Assembly: GCA_964544475.1 (NCBI GenBank) | Contig: CAZJBS010000002.1 | Location: 1 to 64,000 of the forward strand | Length of the DNA: 64,000 bases | Direction: 5' to 3' | DNA from: CAZJBS01 sp964544475 | GTDB taxonomy: Bacteria > CLD3 > SB21 | Shown here: positions 55,407-63,162 of the stretch, one piece after another | How the letters are laid out: every line of letters begins with the position of its first letter | Position numbering within the stretch: position 1 is the first letter of the stretch | Translations under genes and position numbers: made by a program | The notes under the pieces: model-generated | Seen by the model: only the letters and a program-made list of their open reading frames with translations | Told to the model about the DNA's origin: nothing | Databases searched by the model: none

Positions 55407-55982
55407 ATGAAGACATCCGACAAACCGCGCTGCTGGTGGTGTGGCAACGATCCGGAATACATCCGCTATCACGACCAAGAATGGGGTGTTCCGTTGCACG
55501 ACGATCAACGGCTCTTTGAAATGTTGATTCTGGAAGGATTCCAGGCCGGCTTGAGCTGGATTACAATCCTGAAGAAAAGGGAAAACTTCCGAAAGGCATT
55601 CAAAGGATTTGACCCTCTCACCGTGGCCAAATTTTCAAAACGGGATGTCGATCGGTTGATGAAAGACGCCGGCATCGTCCGCAATCGACTGAAGATCGAG
55701 AGCGCAATCGTCAACGCCAGGAAATTCCTGGATGTTCAGCTTGAACACGGCACATTCGATCAGTACATCTGGCGATTCACGGGTTTCCGCTCCCTGCGCG
55801 ATCCGAAGGGCATGACCCGTCAACGGGCGAAGGCGACATCGCCCGAATCCGACGCGTTGTCGGCCGATCTGAAGAAACGCGGATTCAAATTTGTCGGGTC
55901 AACCATCATGTACGCTCACATGCAGGCGACCGGCATGGTCGACGATCACATGGAAGGTTGCTGGAAATACGTGGCGCGCTGA
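55407..55982 (+). CDS. tag: DNA-3-methyladenine glycosylase I
   Basis: A 191-residue base excision repair enzyme that removes 3-methyladenine. The family signature is RCWWCGNDPEYIRYHDQEWGVPLHDD at the start, split here as RCWWCGND and YIRYHDQEWGVP; LILEGFQAGLSWITIL follows, and the C-terminal DDHMEGCWKY provides the remaining zinc ligands with Cys9 and His22. The length is normal. ATG 55407 begins the conserved N-terminus. truA starts four bases after the stop. Confidence 0.96.
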   Translation: MKTSDKPRCWWCGNDPEYIRYHDQEWGVPLHDDQRLFEMLILEGFQAGLSWITILKKRENFRKAFKGFDPLTVAKFSKRDVDRLMKDAGIVRNRLKIESAIVNARKFLDVQLEHGTFDQYIWRFTGFRSLRDPKGMTRQRAKATSPESDALSADLKKRGFKFVGSTIMYAHMQATGMVDDHMEGCWKYVAR

Positions 55983-55986
55983 GACT

Positions 55987-56793
55987 GTGGCCAGATTCAA
56001 AATCACGCTCGAATACGACGGCACACGATATCGGGGCTGGCAGGTGCAGAAGGAGTGCCGAACGATACAAGGTGCGTGTATCGAAGCGATGGCCGGCGTT
56101 TTCAAGACGCGGCAATTGGATTTCCAGGGTTCCGGCCGTACCGACGCCGGTGTGCACGCGCTTCGCCAGGTGGCGCATTTGGACATCCACCGATCCCATG
56201 ATATCTCGGACGCTCTTCCTGCGATTAATGAGGCATTGCCGGCGGATATTCATTTTCTGGCGATGGAGAAGACGACATCATCCTTCCATGCCCGGCATGA
56301 TGCCGTGGTGCGGAGTTACGTTTATCAAATTGCCACCCGGCGGACGGCGTTTGCAAAAAGATATGTGTGGTGGATTAGGGATTTGCTCGACGTGGCGGCG
56401 ATGCGGGCAGCCTCACGTCATTTCGTTGGATTGAAGAATTTTCAATCCTTTACGTTACCGGGCGGGGAAGCAGCCTCCACGAAAGTCGACTTGAGCCGGA
56501 TTCGCGTCGAATCGATGGACGACCTCGTTCTGATACGTCTGGTGGGTTCGCATTTCCTGTGGAAAATGGTGCGACAGATCGTCGGTCAACTCGTCGAAGT
56601 GGGACGGGGCCGATTTTCGGAAAAGGACTTGGGCCGGTTGTTCGAAACATACAGCCACAGTCCGGCCGAAACAACGGCGCCGCCATCGGGCCTGTTTCTT
56701 GAAAATGTATACTACAAAGGGGATCAGATACCGGAGGAAGTAAGGCCGGCCTTTTTTACCGGCTCTGCCGGACTGGTCACGTCACGTCGTTGA
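55987..56793 (+). CDS. truA: tRNA pseudouridine(38-40) synthase
   Basis: A 268-residue RNA-modifying enzyme acting on the anticodon stem. The catalytic Asp53 is in SGRTDAGVHA; the opening KITLEYDGTRYRGWQ and the segment GSHFLWKMVRQIVG are typical. The start is GTG 55987, just after the tag stop and at the conserved N-terminus. An open stretch upstream in the same frame overlaps tag and is rejected. Its 3' end overlaps the convergent HD-GYP gene by 17 bases. Confidence 0.96.
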   Translation: MARFKITLEYDGTRYRGWQVQKECRTIQGACIEAMAGVFKTRQLDFQGSGRTDAGVHALRQVAHLDIHRSHDISDALPAINEALPADIHFLAMEKTTSSFHARHDAVVRSYVYQIATRRTAFAKRYVWWIRDLLDVAAMRAASRHFVGLKNFQSFTLPGGEAASTKVDLSRIRVESMDDLVLIRLVGSHFLWKMVRQIVGQLVEVGRGRFSEKDLGRLFETYSHSPAETTAPPSGLFLENVYYKGDQIPEEVRPAFFTGSAGLVTSRR

Positions 56794-57889
56794 GAAACAT
56801 GTCGAACGCGGAAAGAATATCCTTCGAAATTTCGACAGCTTCCGGCTTTTGGGGGGCAGGCTTCCGTACGTCATCGATCACTTCCTGAAGTTCACCGAGA
56901 CGGGCGACCTCAAGGAAAACCGGCAACAGGTCTTCATCGAAATGCGTGCCCATTTCCTTATCCAGAATCAGGCAGGCCTCTTCCGTGGACAAGGCATTTC
57001 GATACGGGCGCGTGCTCGTGAGTGCGTCAAACGTGTCGGTGATGGCGATGATTCGGGCTTCCATGGGAATTTCGTGGCCCATCAGTTTGTAGGGATACCC
57101 CATGCCATCCATCCGCTCGTGATGATACGCGATGATATTCATCAACGGCAAGCTTGATTTCAATCCCGCGCAGATCTTCACGCCAATGTCGGGATGTTTC
57201 TGGATTTCTTTGTATTCCTCCGGTGTCAACCGGCCCTGTTTGAGCAGGACGGCATCGCGCACACCAATCTTACCGATGTCGTGCAAAATGGCGCCTTTGT
57301 ATAGTATTTGCTGGTAAACCTGGTCGAGACCCAGCGCGGCGGCGAATTTGATACCGAACTTGCCAACCCTTTCCGAATGACCGCGCGTGTACGGATCCCG
57401 GGCTTCAACGGCTCTGGAAAACGCCAGAATGATCTCGTCGATATTCTCCAGTTGGGCATGAAGGGCTTTGAGTTTGAGCGTGGATTTGACGCGGGTCTTG
57501 AGTTCCAATTCATCAAACGGTTTGCCGACAAAATCGCTTGCGCCCGCTTCGATGCCTTTGATCTTGTCTTCGGGCCTCTGTAGGCCGGTGATCAGAATGA
57601 CCGGGATGTGTTTGGTGGCAGGATCGCCTTTCATTAAGCGGCACAAATGAAAGCCGTTCATATACCGGATACTGATCTCAGACAAAATCAGGTCCGGATG
57701 CCGGTGCTCGATGTTCTCCAACGCCTGCTTGCCGTCGGTTACGATGTCCACTTCAAACCCATCGGCCTGGAGAAAGCGTTGAACTTCCTGCGCCATCTTG
57801 ATTTCATTGTCAACGATCAGGATGCGCTCGGATTTGGGCTCCCACCAACGAATCTGGTCGAGCTTGTTCTTGAGGTTCTTAATGCTCAC
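56777..57889 (-). CDS. HD-GYP phosphodiesterase with a non-canonical receiver domain
   Basis: A 370-residue cytoplasmic protein likely to degrade cyclic di-GMP. The receiver-like domain (22-140) has Glu71 in LILSEISIRYMNG where the phosphoacceptor aspartate belongs, and Asn28 in the acidic pocket (Asp27-Asn28), so it probably is not phosphorylated in the usual way; glutamate may mimic the activated state. The HD-GYP domain is complete: HDIGK at 203-207 and HHExxDGxGYP as HHERMDGMGYP at 256-266. The start is GTG 57889. The gene converges on truA with a 17-base overlap and forms, with the diguanylate cyclase at 15557, the cyclic di-GMP machinery visible in this window. Confidence 0.92.
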   Translation of the reverse strand: MSIKNLKNKLDQIRWWEPKSERILIVDNEIKMAQEVQRFLQADGFEVDIVTDGKQALENIEHRHPDLILSEISIRYMNGFHLCRLMKGDPATKHIPVILITGLQRPEDKIKGIEAGASDFVGKPFDELELKTRVKSTLKLKALHAQLENIDEIILAFSRAVEARDPYTRGHSERVGKFGIKFAAALGLDQVYQQILYKGAILHDIGKIGVRDAVLLKQGRLTPEEYKEIQKHPDIGVKICAGLKSSLPLMNIIAYHHERMDGMGYPYKLMGHEIPMEARIIAITDTFDALTSTRPYRNALSTEEACLILDKEMGTHFDEDLLPVFLEVARLGELQEVIDDVRKPAPQKPEAVEISKDILSAFDMFLNDVT

Positions 57890-58016
57890 GCGATATGAGA
57901 CTCGGCTTCTCGTCTAGATTGATGTAAAAATAAGGGATAGACAGCGGCACTACTCCAATATTATCAACAAACAAATGTAGGAAAACAGGCGCCGAAAAGC
58001 CATAGTCTTTTTGCGG

Positions 58017-58763
58017 TCATTCCAGAAATTGCTTGAGCAGTACGTAACCGCGCCGGCTGACCGGCAGTTTCGTGCCGTCTTTCAGAATGGCCATCCGGCT
58101 GTCCTTGGCATATAGTTCGATGCGGGCGAGTCGGTCAATATTGAGAATATATGACCGATGTATGCGGACAAATCGTGAGGTGTCAAACCATTCTTCAAGA
58201 CGGGCCAGGCGTTCCAGTTTCAGGTGCTTTGTACCGTCCGCGTGGATGCATACGTAATCGTCCTGAGCCTCGACGTAGTCGATCCTCTGCACAGGAATGA
58301 CATGTACCTGTGTCCCGTCCCTTACAAGGAGACGATCAGGTCTTTGACCGGGCGGGCGCAAAGCAGCGTGGATGTCGGCAATCTTCACGGTTTCAGGCGG
58401 ACGGCGTCGTCGTACCGCGTTCAGGGCATTCTCAAATCGTTCCCGGCTGAATGGCTTTAGCAGATAGTCGACGGCGTGGACATCAAATGCCTGGATGGCA
58501 TATTGGTCGTAGGCGGTGACGAAAATCACCGCGCCATCATATTCCGCCACTTCCAGCACTTCGAAACCGTTGAGTTTTGGCATTTGGATGTCCAGGAAAA
58601 CCAGATCGGGTTTCTGCTCCGTCAAAACTCGTACGGCCTCAAACCCATTTGCGCATTCGGCGACAATCACAATGTCGCCATGTGTGGACAGGTATTCGCG
58701 GATCACGTCCCGTGCGAGAGGTTCATCATCTACAATGACCGCACGCCACGCCTTTTTTTTCAT
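58017..58763 (-). CDS. LytTR-type response regulator
   Basis: A 248-residue transcription factor. The receiver has Asp12-Asp13 and phosphoacceptor Asp58 (VFLDIQMP), with a lysine in YLLKPF. The LytTR DNA-binding domain occupies the last 110 residues (VIPVQRIDYVEAQDDYVCIH, FVRIHRSYILNIDRLARIE, LPVSRRGY). Its ATG at 58763 overlaps the stop of the upstream kinase gene by four bases (ATGA), so the two are co-translated. Target genes are not readable. Confidence 0.96.
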   Translation of the reverse strand: MKKKAWRAVIVDDEPLARDVIREYLSTHGDIVIVAECANGFEAVRVLTEQKPDLVFLDIQMPKLNGFEVLEVAEYDGAVIFVTAYDQYAIQAFDVHAVDYLLKPFSRERFENALNAVRRRRPPETVKIADIHAALRPPGQRPDRLLVRDGTQVHVIPVQRIDYVEAQDDYVCIHADGTKHLKLERLARLEEWFDTSRFVRIHRSYILNIDRLARIELYAKDSRMAILKDGTKLPVSRRGYVLLKQFLE

Positions 58764-59815
58764 GGCGCCTCCGCCGGAATCGTGATACGCACCGAGAATT
58801 GTCCGGATTCCTTGCCTGCGTCAATGGTTGCTGCTCCGGAATAATGATTGTCGAGGCGTTGTCGTACATTCTCAAGCCCGATACCGGCGCCGGTCGACCC
58901 GCGGGACTCAACGTCGGTGTCGTTGACGATGTCCAAAAAAACCCGGCTTCCATGTCGGCGTCCCCGAACACTGACCAGACCGCCTTCGACCAACTGGGCG
59001 ATGCCGTGGCGAACGCCATTCTCAACCAGAGGTTGCAGACACAACGGCGGTACCAAAACGACGCGAGCGTCCTCTTTCAATTCGATATCAACGCGCAATC
59101 GATCTCCGAAACGTACGCGCTCAATGTCAAGATATTGGCGACAAAGATCGAATTCCTCCTCCAGCGTAATCTGCCGTTCAGCTCCGAGTTTCAAGCTTCG
59201 GCGGAAGAATTCCGACAGCAATATGAGCATGTGTCGGGCCGCGGCCGGATCGCGGGCGGTCAATGCGCTGATGGAATTGAGACTATTGAACAAAAAATGA
59301 GGATCGATCTGTGTTCGTAGAGCGCGCAACTCCGATTCTTTGGCCAGCCACTTCATTTCAAACGCTCTTCGTTCGACCTGGCGCGAAGTTTCGAGGGAGA
59401 TGATCAGGTAATGGACGGCGGCTGCGAGCAAATAAAACACAACCGACATCGCAAACAACAACGGCCTCTCGACCGGCGAAGGCTCCGGAAAACCCTCCTG
59501 CCATTGTCCAAGAAGCCATGACCACGCGGTCGCCAAGAACATCCACGCACCGCCGGTCACTGCGCCGGCGGCGAGCATCACCGTTAACGTGGGTAGCCAA
59601 CGGGCTCGGCTCAACGGAAATACCCTGCACAGGAACCATACCGGAAGCGACATCAAACCATACGTGACCACCAACGGTACAATCGCCGCCATGCTTTGCC
59701 ACCAAGTGCGGTCGGCGCTCAATGGCAACATCGTGAGAGCCATGATCAGGCCGATCAGAAACCAACCGGCAAGATACGCGGCTAGACGCGTTCCTTTATC
59801 AACGATCGGATGCAT
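58760..59815 (-). CDS. LytS/YehU-like membrane sensor histidine kinase
   Basis: A 351-residue kinase with four helices in the first 140 residues (about 12-30, 44-64, 76-98, 119-140) and a His_kinase domain: His173 in QIDPHFLFNSLNSI is the phosphorylated residue, and the ATPase part has QPLVENGVRHGI and GAGIGLENVRQRL. No extracellular sensor domain is present; the membrane part, or the adjacent LiaF-like proteins, probably receives the signal. It starts 3 bases after the LiaF-like gene and overlaps the LytTR gene. Confidence 0.95.
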   Translation of the reverse strand: MHPIVDKGTRLAAYLAGWFLIGLIMALTMLPLSADRTWWQSMAAIVPLVVTYGLMSLPVWFLCRVFPLSRARWLPTLTVMLAAGAVTGGAWMFLATAWSWLLGQWQEGFPEPSPVERPLLFAMSVVFYLLAAAVHYLIISLETSRQVERRAFEMKWLAKESELRALRTQIDPHFLFNSLNSISALTARDPAAARHMLILLSEFFRRSLKLGAERQITLEEEFDLCRQYLDIERVRFGDRLRVDIELKEDARVVLVPPLCLQPLVENGVRHGIAQLVEGGLVSVRGRRHGSRVFLDIVNDTDVESRGSTGAGIGLENVRQRLDNHYSGAATIDAGKESGQFSVRITIPAEAP

Positions 59816-59818
59816 GCA

Positions 59819-60517
59819 TCAGTGGTGAACTTCCACTCCTCCCATGATGGCATAACCCCGAATTACGAGTTTCCTGCCATCGGTCAATGTCGGCGCCGTT
59901 GTGCGATCTTCGAAACCTCCAAGTACGGGCGTACCCTGGATGGAAACCGACCACGTTGGAGGCACCAGGATTTCAATACCTCCCCAAAAGGCGAATACTT
60001 CAATTACCGCCTCCGGAGCCTGGATGTCTGCCTTTCGCAAATCAATCTTCAACCCTCCCATGACGGCCGTCAAGTCACCGCCCCTGAAATCGACGGTCGA
60101 GTTCTTGCGTTCGAAGCCCCCCATGAACGCCGCATGCCGGATGAAGACGTCGCCATCCATAGACTGGTCGGCGTCATCGGATCTTCTGGACAACCAACCT
60201 CTCGCCATCATGGCCGCGCCAACCAGTATCAAAATTAAGGGCCACCAATCGCGGAACCGGAAAAAGATGATGTCGAGCCGGTGCAGGGTCATCAATGTGC
60301 CAACAGCAATAAGGCCCCATCCGAAGATTGCCGGCGCATGTCCGGGCGATTGCATGACCTTCAAAATACCGAACACCACCAGAATAACCGGCCAAAATCT
60401 CATGATATACCTGGCTTCGAGGATATAAAGGTTGTCCAGTAGAAAGACAAGTCCCATGGCCAGTATGACAACACCCCAGATCAACTGATGGGATTTCGAA
60501 TGCGGATGTTTAGCCAT
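59819..60517 (-). CDS. LiaF-like membrane protein with C-terminal cell-wall stress domain
   Basis: A 232-residue protein. The N-terminal half has four short helices typical of the LiaI/LiaF transmembrane region (WGVVILAMGLVFLLDNL, FWPVILVVFGILKV, GWGLIAVGTLMTL, WWPLILILVGAAMMARG). The C-terminal half is a beta-helical domain with repeated GGFE/MGGLKIDLRKADI/FWGGIEILVP patterns as in LiaF and DUF2154-type proteins. LiaF represses its kinase in Firmicutes. ATG 60517 has GGGAGA upstream and overlaps the preceding gene by 8 bases. Its place directly before the LytS-like kinase suggests a similar control. Confidence 0.85.
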   Translation of the reverse strand: MAKHPHSKSHQLIWGVVILAMGLVFLLDNLYILEARYIMRFWPVILVVFGILKVMQSPGHAPAIFGWGLIAVGTLMTLHRLDIIFFRFRDWWPLILILVGAAMMARGWLSRRSDDADQSMDGDVFIRHAAFMGGFERKNSTVDFRGGDLTAVMGGLKIDLRKADIQAPEAVIEVFAFWGGIEILVPPTWSVSIQGTPVLGGFEDRTTAPTLTDGRKLVIRGYAIMGGVEVHH

Positions 60518-60869
60518 TTTGATTTTCTCCCGTGAGACGGTTTTTGAAAAAAGACTTCCAAAGGATGGCAACGCCCCAGGCGATCAGCCACAAGGGCCAG
60601 GTTTCGCCGAATGACAAACCCCACACGTGCTGCAGCGAGACATAAAGCCAGGCTCCGGTAAACGCGGTCCAAAGACCGTCAGGAAAATCCTTGGTTCCAA
60701 TGGACATGGCCAATTGGACGGCGCCAACGACTACCAACGCCAGCGGCCAGAATTTCCACAGAAGATAGCCATTGATGAAGTCGAAATTCTGCAAGAGCAA
60801 AAGGGTGCCGACCAGGACGAGAAGCGATCCGGTCAACAGGACCGATCGCAATTTGCGATGATGACACAT
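60510..60869 (-). CDS. LiaI/LiaF-like transmembrane protein
   Basis: A 119-residue protein with four helices (about 8-27, 35-57, 66-83 and 89-106): LLTGSLLVLVGTLLLLQNFDF, YLLWKFWPLALVVVGAVQL and TWPLWLIAWGVAILW match the LiaI/LiaF-type transmembrane domain (also called DUF5668). There is no soluble domain. GGAGG lies 5 bases before ATG 60869. It is the first gene of the signalling operon and overlaps the longer LiaF-like gene, with which it may form a membrane complex. Confidence 0.82.
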   Translation of the reverse strand: MCHHRKLRSVLLTGSLLVLVGTLLLLQNFDFINGYLLWKFWPLALVVVGAVQLAMSIGTKDFPDGLWTAFTGAWLYVSLQHVWGLSFGETWPLWLIAWGVAILWKSFFKNRLTGENQNG

Positions 60870-61004
60870 ATTGCCTCCATAGATTGTTGCACGCCTAATT
60901 TAGCGCAACCTATGAAGACCGGTTCCATGTTTTTCGGCGAATGCCGGCCTTGTATCGGTCAATGGCGGCGCAGGGCCTCCGGCTCATTCGGTGGACGGAA
61001 CGAT

Positions 61005-61454
61005 TCAGGAAACAAAATCCTTGAGTTCCTGTTTGAGCGCGTTCAATGACATGGTCAGATCCCGGATGAACAGAACCATGGCAGCGACCAACGACAAAAA
61101 GCTGAGAGCAAAAAACACAATAATGGGGTCTTCGAAACGAAAACCAAAAAAATGCGCGGCAAAAACAGCGATGATCAACAGGCAAACGCAGAAGATGCTG
61201 AATGAAGCAAAAATAATGGCCAGACGGAGGATCCTGGATCGCTCAAACAGTATCCGGATCTGGATGCGCAGACTCTCCCGGTCACGATCAGGGGAATCCC
61301 GGTACAACCGGGCCAGCGTGCGTGCGCCATCGGTCGTTCGGGCATAACGGTTGGCCATGGCCAGCAGGAGCAGGCCGATGCCGGAAATAAGGGCCACTGG
61401 AGAAATGGACGTTTGAAGAAGTCTGGTCAGCTCCTCAAACGGATGGGTTGGCAT
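61005..61454 (-). CDS. DUF2721 family membrane protein
   Basis: A 149-residue protein with three helices: one near the N-terminus (ISPVALISGIGLLLLAMANR) and two in the second half (AIIFASFSIFCVCLLIIAVF and FFALSFLSLVAAMVLFI), with a charged central region rich in arginine and the conserved ISPVALISGIGLL pattern of DUF2721. The function is unknown. The ATG at 61454 is preferred to one four codons upstream because GGAG lies six bases before it. It has 134 bases to the next gene, and it is on the same strand as the signalling operon. Confidence 0.82.
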   Translation of the reverse strand: MPTHPFEELTRLLQTSISPVALISGIGLLLLAMANRYARTTDGARTLARLYRDSPDRDRESLRIQIRILFERSRILRLAIIFASFSIFCVCLLIIAVFAAHFFGFRFEDPIIVFFALSFLSLVAAMVLFIRDLTMSLNALKQELKDFVS

Positions 61455-61506
61455 GGATTTCTCCATGCCGCCCGATTGGCGTCAAGCGGGCGGCAATGTG
61501 GATGGT

Positions 61507-63162
61507 TTACAGGTTCTTTTCGATCGAATAGGTCGTATTAAGGTCGCGTGGGATGTCTTTCAATTTGGCTATGTCCGCCTTGATGTCGTCAGTCAGCTTG
61601 CCGTATTTTTCCAGGAAAGCCTGCGCGCCCGCATAATTCCCCTCGGCCTCGATTTCAAGAAGCACTTTAGCGAGGGCGCTGACGCCGGTCTGGAACTTGT
61701 CAAAATGAATCGTCCAGAATCCATTGGCATCACGGCCCAGCGCGCCCTGCTCTTTCAGAAAGACCATTTGGGCAATGTTGGCCTTGCCATGGGCTTCTTC
61801 CGCTCCGAACCGAATCGAACGAAACAGGCCGGTCAAGTACGTGACATAATGGCGCTTCATGGCTTCGTCGTCGTACAGTCCCTGGCGTTTGAAGTACTCC
61901 ATGTTGTAAATACCCAGCACGTCGGCTTTCGCTTCCTCAATGGCCGAATACAATTCCTTCATCGCCTTGCGGACTTCCAACTTGTCATTGCCATAGACAT
62001 AGCCCCTTCCAAGCGTGTGTGAGACCTCGTGCATGGTCACGAAGGTCGTGAACGACCGCATATCGATGTATGGCCGTTCATCGGCGGCGATGAGCTTCTC
62101 GCCGATGGCTTTGACAATCTTCTGAAATTTGGCTTCCATCAGGTTTTTATACATCTGCTTTTTGCCGCCAAACTGTTCATGAACCCGGGGATCATTGGGC
62201 AAAGACGCGGCGATCGTCTTGACGCCTTTCTGGAAATCGCCGCCGAAATAGGCGATGTTGACAACCTCAAGGACATTGGCTTTGCCCGCTGATGGGCGGA
62301 TGTACTCCTTTTTCTGGGGGAGATTCTGTTCGAGCGCGTCCAGATGGGATTGGAAGACCTGCAGTTCTTTTGTGCCGTCCGGGTCCTTCACCATAACGGC
62401 CGCCTCGTACGCCGTCTTGTAGTTGAACATTGCGTCTTCGTAGTTCTCAATGGGGCCGATGACGACATCGAGGTTGTTATCCTTCAATTGCATCCAAAGT
62501 ACATCGGATTCGTAGTAGTCATCCGTTTGAATGGCTTTGGAGCGGGCCGCCAGATACTTTTTCAACGATTCGTTTTCAGCCAGTTCGGAGGCTTGCAGTA
62601 GCAGGGCGCCGATGGCCGTCACTTCGTCCTTGTATTCCACATGGTAGGGTAAGGCCTTCAGTCTGGATCCGTCGCGCCGCACGACGGTGTAGAGGCCCAT
62701 CAGTTCCTTCTCCTGAGCGGCATTGGCTTTCACATAGCTTTCAAATTCTTCTTTCGTCATGTCGGACGGATAAAACGTGCCGCCGTCCGGCCGGATGGCC
62801 GGACCCGAGCCCGTGAACCGTTGATTGGTTTCCCGATCGTAGGGACCGTAGTTGATTTTTACGTAAGCCAGCGTGTCGGCCGACGCCTGATCCTTGCGAC
62901 TGAGCAGGGCATCGCGGACGGCCATGGCGTCCGACGACGTCTGTTTCCAGAAGATTTCGTCGGCTAGGCGGCCGGCTTTGACGAGCAATTTGACCAGGTC
63001 CTTCTCTCTGGCGGACAGATGCTCCATCGGAACCGTGATTTCGATGGGCGCGTATTCTTCGATTTTTTTCTCCAGGTCGCTAGGCGCCTTCATGGTTTGT
63101 TCTTTCGGTTTGCAGCCGGCCAGCCCCAGAAGGACCAGCGACACGATCATGAGGTGTTTCAT
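61507..63162 (-). CDS. M49-like (dipeptidyl-peptidase III family) lipoprotein
   Basis: A 551-residue zinc peptidase with a lipoprotein signal (LVLLGLAGC). The motif HEVSH at His378 is a five-residue HExxH, one residue shorter than the HExxGH of classical DPP III, and EEAKAD follows 32 residues later as the third ligand region. It resembles a bacterial branch of M49. It is distinct from the longer enzyme at 37359. Its ATG overlaps the carB stop (ATGA at 63159-63162), with AGGAG eight bases before it, so translation of the two is coupled. Confidence 0.86.
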   Translation of the reverse strand: MKHLMIVSLVLLGLAGCKPKEQTMKAPSDLEKKIEEYAPIEITVPMEHLSAREKDLVKLLVKAGRLADEIFWKQTSSDAMAVRDALLSRKDQASADTLAYVKINYGPYDRETNQRFTGSGPAIRPDGGTFYPSDMTKEEFESYVKANAAQEKELMGLYTVVRRDGSRLKALPYHVEYKDEVTAIGALLLQASELAENESLKKYLAARSKAIQTDDYYESDVLWMQLKDNNLDVVIGPIENYEDAMFNYKTAYEAAVMVKDPDGTKELQVFQSHLDALEQNLPQKKEYIRPSAGKANVLEVVNIAYFGGDFQKGVKTIAASLPNDPRVHEQFGGKKQMYKNLMEAKFQKIVKAIGEKLIAADERPYIDMRSFTTFVTMHEVSHTLGRGYVYGNDKLEVRKAMKELYSAIEEAKADVLGIYNMEYFKRQGLYDDEAMKRHYVTYLTGLFRSIRFGAEEAHGKANIAQMVFLKEQGALGRDANGFWTIHFDKFQTGVSALAKVLLEIEAEGNYAGAQAFLEKYGKLTDDIKADIAKLKDIPRDLNTTYSIEKNL

